6,413 bases of DNA from Dehalococcoidia bacterium (GTDB lineage: Bacteria; Chloroflexota; Dehalococcoidia; SZUA-161; SpSt-899). The stretch's first letter is position 1, and each line of letters opens with the position of its first letter. Positions 3,908-6,413 of this stretch are shown here, one piece after another. The position numbers and the translations under genes are program-made. Location of the stretch: NCBI GenBank assembly GCA_023271515.1, contig JALPXQ010000071.1, forward strand, positions 1-6,413. Direction: 5' to 3'. Under the pieces are notes generated by a model. It was not told the origin of the DNA. It saw only the letters and a list, made by a program, of their open reading frames with translations, and ran no database searches.

Positions 3908-5545
3908 ATGAAAGAAGATTTAAAAGAGGCGCTAAGGCTCATGTTTTCGCAAAGCGAAAGCGAGCCTCAGAAGGTGCATCTTACTGAACTTAAGCGACTG
4001 CTACCTTATGCCAGGCAGCAATGGAAGAACATTCTTGTTGCTTCTATCTTGCTCATAATAAGCTCGTTGATATCACTTCCTATTCCATACCTGACGATGG
4101 TGGTTATTGACGATGTCTTGCTGGGAGATCAGGACGTAACTCTATTTGTTTTGCTAATATTAATAATGGCGGGGCTCCATATTGGTGAGACGATATTCTC
4201 TTTTCTTACAGACTATCTGTTTACTGTCATAAACCAAAGGGTGATGGCTCGTATCCAGAAAGATGTTTTCTCCCGGATTTTGAGGCTTCCATTCTCCTTC
4301 TTCAATAAATCCCAGAGTGGCTATCTATTAGGTCGAATGGGGGAGGTGTCTGAATTAAAAGTTATCTTTTCCGATTCGTTGGTAATGGAGCTGATCAATG
4401 TTCTTCAGTTTGTAGTTATCTTGGTGATACTTTTCCATCTAAACTGGCAATTGACCCTCGTTTCATTATTGACCCTGCCCATCGTGTTTGTGGTGCTAAA
4501 ATACTCATACCGGGGACTTTCCCCCACTAGCGGAGAGCTGATGGAGACCGCTGCTGAGGTATCCTCTCATATGGAGGAGAGTTTTTCAGGAATTGAGGTA
4601 ATAAAGTCATTTGGAACCGAGGCACGGGCAAGTGATGAATTAACAGAAAAGCTTGATACCTTTGTTCACAAGGGCATTATCCAGTCAATGCTCTTCACTA
4701 TATTTGGTGAGAGCAGTAACCTGATAATTACGTTAGGTTTACTATTCATTCTCTTGGTGAGCGGTTTCCAGATAATGGCTGGAGTGTTTACCATTGGTGG
4801 CTACTTGGCCTTCGTTGGATATGTAGGAATGATGTATGCCACCCTAGTTTCTATCGCTTCATTTGGTGTAACCATCCAGCCTACTCTAGTTGCCCTGTCT
4901 CGAATCCTTGAATTCTTTGAATTGACAACTGAACATGAAGGGAGAGGGAATGAGACATTAAACTATATTGGTGGAGAGATTCAGTTCAATGGGGTTAGTT
5001 TCTCTTATGATGGAAAGAAAAAGGCGCAAGAAGGATCTATTCTCATTGATGGACAAGATATAACCAGAGTCAAGCTCTCATCTCTTAGGGAGAAGATTGG
5101 GATTATTTCCCAAAACATCTTTCTCTTTAATGACACAGTAAAGAACAATATCGTCTATAGTAATCCCAACATCTCCGATCAAGGAATAGAAAAGGTAATC
5201 AGAGAGCTAGAAATAACAGATTTCGTTGAGAACCTTCCACAAGGCTTGAATACTATTATTGGGGAGCGGGGGGTTAGATTGTCCGGCGGCCAGAAACAGC
5301 TACTGGCATTCATTAGAACAACTCTAAAGAAGCCATCAATATTGCTGCTTGACGAAGCCACCTCAGCGATAGATCAAACCACAGAAGAAAAGATAGAGAA
5401 GATTATTAAGGGCCAATATCAAGAAAATACGGTTATCATTATCGCTCATAAATCAAGATTAATTAAGATTGCTGACAAGAGAGTAATCTTAGATAAGGGA
5501 GAAATTGTGAGGATTGAGGATCGAAACGGAGTCTATTCTAGTTGA
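3908..5545 (+). CDS. Type-I ABC exporter half-transporter lacking Walker A (probably inactive)
   Basis: A 545-residue fused membrane-plus-ATPase protein of the MsbA/LmrA/multidrug type. Residues about 41-66, 78-104, 155-176, 180-200, 270-292 and 296-320 form six membrane helices of an ABC exporter domain. The NBD begins at about residue 356 (GGEIQFNGVSFSYDGK). Seen in order are Q-loop Gln402 (IISQNIFLF), signature LSGGQ (458-462), Walker B ILLLDE (478-483, with the catalytic Glu483), D-loop SAID (486-489) and switch His514. Walker A is absent. YDGKKKA runs straight into QEGSILIDGQDI, where relatives have about 35-40 residues containing GPSGxGKST, and the frame is kept. The C-terminus is also short, ending GVYSS instead of the usual extension. 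Without the P-loop, canonical ATP binding is lost at that site. Unlike typical heterodimer partners with degenerate sites, the whole P-loop is gone, and no partner gene is in the window. An assembly or base error is less likely because the frame is maintained. Confidence 0.85.
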   Translation: MKEDLKEALRLMFSQSESEPQKVHLTELKRLLPYARQQWKNILVASILLIISSLISLPIPYLTMVVIDDVLLGDQDVTLFVLLILIMAGLHIGETIFSFLTDYLFTVINQRVMARIQKDVFSRILRLPFSFFNKSQSGYLLGRMGEVSELKVIFSDSLVMELINVLQFVVILVILFHLNWQLTLVSLLTLPIVFVVLKYSYRGLSPTSGELMETAAEVSSHMEESFSGIEVIKSFGTEARASDELTEKLDTFVHKGIIQSMLFTIFGESSNLIITLGLLFILLVSGFQIMAGVFTIGGYLAFVGYVGMMYATLVSIASFGVTIQPTLVALSRILEFFELTTEHEGRGNETLNYIGGEIQFNGVSFSYDGKKKAQEGSILIDGQDITRVKLSSLREKIGIISQNIFLFNDTVKNNIVYSNPNISDQGIEKVIRELEITDFVENLPQGLNTIIGERGVRLSGGQKQLLAFIRTTLKKPSILLLDEATSAIDQTTEEKIEKIIKGQYQENTVIIIAHKSRLIKIADKRVILDKGEIVRIEDRNGVYSS

Positions 5546-5548
5546 AAA

Positions 5549-5662
5549 ATGAGCCTGAACGATAGGAGTATCCGTACCGCAGACCTGGTAAAAGCCTACA
5601 AGATGGGGAAATATAGTGGCAACGCTCTAAACTGGAACCCTCAATTGATCCAAGACTTTTGA
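5549..5662 (+). pseudogene. Truncated N-terminus of a MacB/LolD-type ABC ATPase
   Basis: A 37-codon frame (ATG 5549, TGA 5660-5662) that encodes IRTADLVKAYKMGK at residues 8-21. MacB/LolD-type ATPases typically begin with a stretch like IRTENLTKVYKMGE, followed by VHALRGVSL and then Walker A. Here the resemblance stops after about NAL (residues 25-27), and the frame ends in unrelated sequence (NWNPQLIQDF). No Walker A follows in any frame I checked. This looks like a gene start cut off by a deletion or rearrangement. It begins three bases after the 3908 gene's stop and lacks a convincing ribosome binding site. It is not the 5' end of the 5825 gene, which has its own complete N-terminus. A small independent peptide is possible but less likely. 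Confidence 0.55.
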
Positions 5663-5679
5663 TCGCGGCCGGCATTCTT

Positions 5680-5708
5680 TTGACTGGCCTTTAACGAAGG
5701 AATAATAG
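5680..5708 (+). promoter_or_regulatory. Possible sigma-70-type promoter for the MacB-type ATPase
   Basis: TTGACT at 5680-5685 is followed after 17 bases by TAATAG at 5703-5708. Alternatively AATAAT at 5701-5706 can be read with a 15-base spacer. The -35 match is good (5 of 6) but the -10 is mediocre. It is placed about 117 bases before the 5825 start, in the gap where a new transcription unit should begin. There is no experimental or comparative support. Confidence 0.3.
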
Positions 5709-5814
5709 TGGCATTTTGAAAAGTGGCTCAGTTAAGGAACGCTTGATGGCCTGGGGAGGGGTGATTTACTGTGAATTGAGATTTTGGAGAAACAAGAGTA
5801 TTGCAAAACGAATT

Positions 5815-5820
5815 GGGAGG
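5815..5820 (+). promoter_or_regulatory. Ribosome binding site for the 5825 gene
   Basis: GGGAGG lies four bases before the ATG at 5825, with a further AAGG directly before the start codon. It is a strong purine-rich initiation site that fixes the start just before SLLELRGV. Confidence 0.65.
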
Positions 5821-5824
5821 AAGG

Positions 5825-6413
5825 ATGTCGTTACTTGAACTGCGTGGAGTAACCAGGGATTATCAGTTGGGGAAAACGTGGGTGCATGCCCTGCGCGGCG
5901 TTGACCTGTCCATCGGCGCCGGGGAGATTGTCGCCATCATGGGGCCATCGGGGTCGGGCAAATCCACCCTGCTGCACATCATCGGCTGTCTCGATATGCC
6001 TTCGGCGGGTGCGGTAGAGATCGAAGGTAAGCCGACAGACGGCCTCAGCGAGCGGGAACTATCCATCTTGCGAGGACAGAAGTTTGGGTTCGTCTTCCAA
6101 ACGTTCAACCTGGTGGCAAGCCTCACAGCGCAGGGGAATGTGGCATTGCCGATGATCTTCCAGAGAGTGAAGGCAAGCCGGCGAGCACAGCGAGCGGGGG
6201 AGCTACTGGCGAAGGTCGGCCTGGGTGACCGGAGGAACCATCACCCTAACGAACTCTCAGGTGGAGAGCGGCAGCGGGTCTCTATCGCCCGGGCCATGGC
6301 CAATGACCCCGATATTATCCTTGCTGACGAGCCGACCGGAAACCTGGACTCTGAGAGCGGAGCAACGGTAATGGAATTGCTCCGGCGCCTGAGCAAGGAG
6401 GAAGGGAAAACGG
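5825..6413 (+). CDS. MacB/LolD-type ABC transporter ATP-binding protein (3' truncated by window)
   Basis: The first 196 codons of an ATPase of the MacB/LolD (FtsE-like) group, which drives FtsX-fold permeases in mechanotransmission, lipoprotein release or macrolide/peptide export. Motifs seen are the N-terminal LELRGVTRDYQLGKTWVHAL characteristic of the group, Walker A GPSGSGKST (residues 40-48), Q-loop Gln92 (GFVFQTFNLV), signature LSGGE (144-148, the Glu form usual here), Walker B IILADE (164-169) and D-loop GNLD (172-175). The H-loop and C-terminus lie beyond the window, and full-length members are about 220-240 residues. A FtsX-type permease is expected downstream. The gene is much GC-richer than its left neighbours: for example 42 of 60 bases at 6181-6240 are G or C, against 18 of 60 at 5401-5460. 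This suggests a different origin or selection history. The reading frame is intact as far as visible. Confidence 0.93.
   Translation, partial: MSLLELRGVTRDYQLGKTWVHALRGVDLSIGAGEIVAIMGPSGSGKSTLLHIIGCLDMPSAGAVEIEGKPTDGLSERELSILRGQKFGFVFQTFNLVASLTAQGNVALPMIFQRVKASRRAQRAGELLAKVGLGDRRNHHPNELSGGERQRVSIARAMANDPDIILADEPTGNLDSESGATVMELLRRLSKEEGKT

Noticed and set aside
5665..5845. Frame reading AAGILLTGL then a stop, and a later 50-codon frame up to 5845
   Set aside because: It briefly resembles a membrane helix but is too short. The second frame has no plausible start with a ribosome binding site and runs into the 5825 gene.
1..6413. CRISPR array, tRNA, rRNA or phage/integrase attachment site
   Set aside because: No regularly spaced identical repeats, cloverleaf, conserved rRNA block or recombinase gene was seen.

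Overview
The window is an accessory stretch of a bacterial chromosome made almost entirely of ABC transporter genes and their remains, all on the + strand, separated by repeat-rich non-coding DNA. No rRNA, tRNA, CRISPR array or phage gene is visible. The host cannot be fixed from sequence alone. The intergenic repeat families (a CACGGAGACACGGAG-like palindrome, a TGTCCTGAG-N-TTGTCGAAGG element, and GCTGAAG and AAAATGAAAA low-complexity palindromes) are of kinds I associate with environmental bacteria, Chloroflexota among them. I treat a Chloroflexota-like host as a weak inference.

Layout. Bases 1-32 look like the last codons of a MacB/FtsX-type permease. A palindromic repeat (about 99-185) precedes a small four-helix membrane protein (252-641). 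A 544-base gap (642-1185) holds two further inverted-repeat blocks. Then comes a compact ABC-2-type cassette: permease A (1186-1806), a drug/bacteriocin-export-type ATPase (1850-2824), and permease B (2821-3432). Permease B is a diverged duplicate of permease A, interrupted by an in-frame amber codon exactly where permease A has a glutamine. A 475-base gap (3433-3907) with REP-like and palindromic DNA follows. Next is a type-I ABC exporter half-transporter (3908-5545) with six membrane segments and most NBD motifs, but whose Walker A block is cleanly missing in frame. A 37-codon remnant of a MacB/LolD-type ATPase start (5549-5662) lies directly behind it. The window ends inside an intact, GC-rich MacB/LolD-type ATPase (5825 to beyond 6413).

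How the parts work together. Permease A and the 1850 ATPase could still form a working ABC-2 exporter, as permease A homodimers with two ATPases. The two-permease design suggests the ancestral transporter was a heterodimer. The 3908 protein cannot hydrolyse ATP canonically on its own and has no partner in the window. The locus therefore reads as a transporter cluster under decay and reshuffling: one amber mutation, one Walker A deletion and one truncated ATPase remnant, bordered on both sides by MacB-type genes. The main alternative to decay is that the amber codon or the Walker A deletion is tolerated or functional, or is a sequencing or assembly artefact. Read-level data would decide this.
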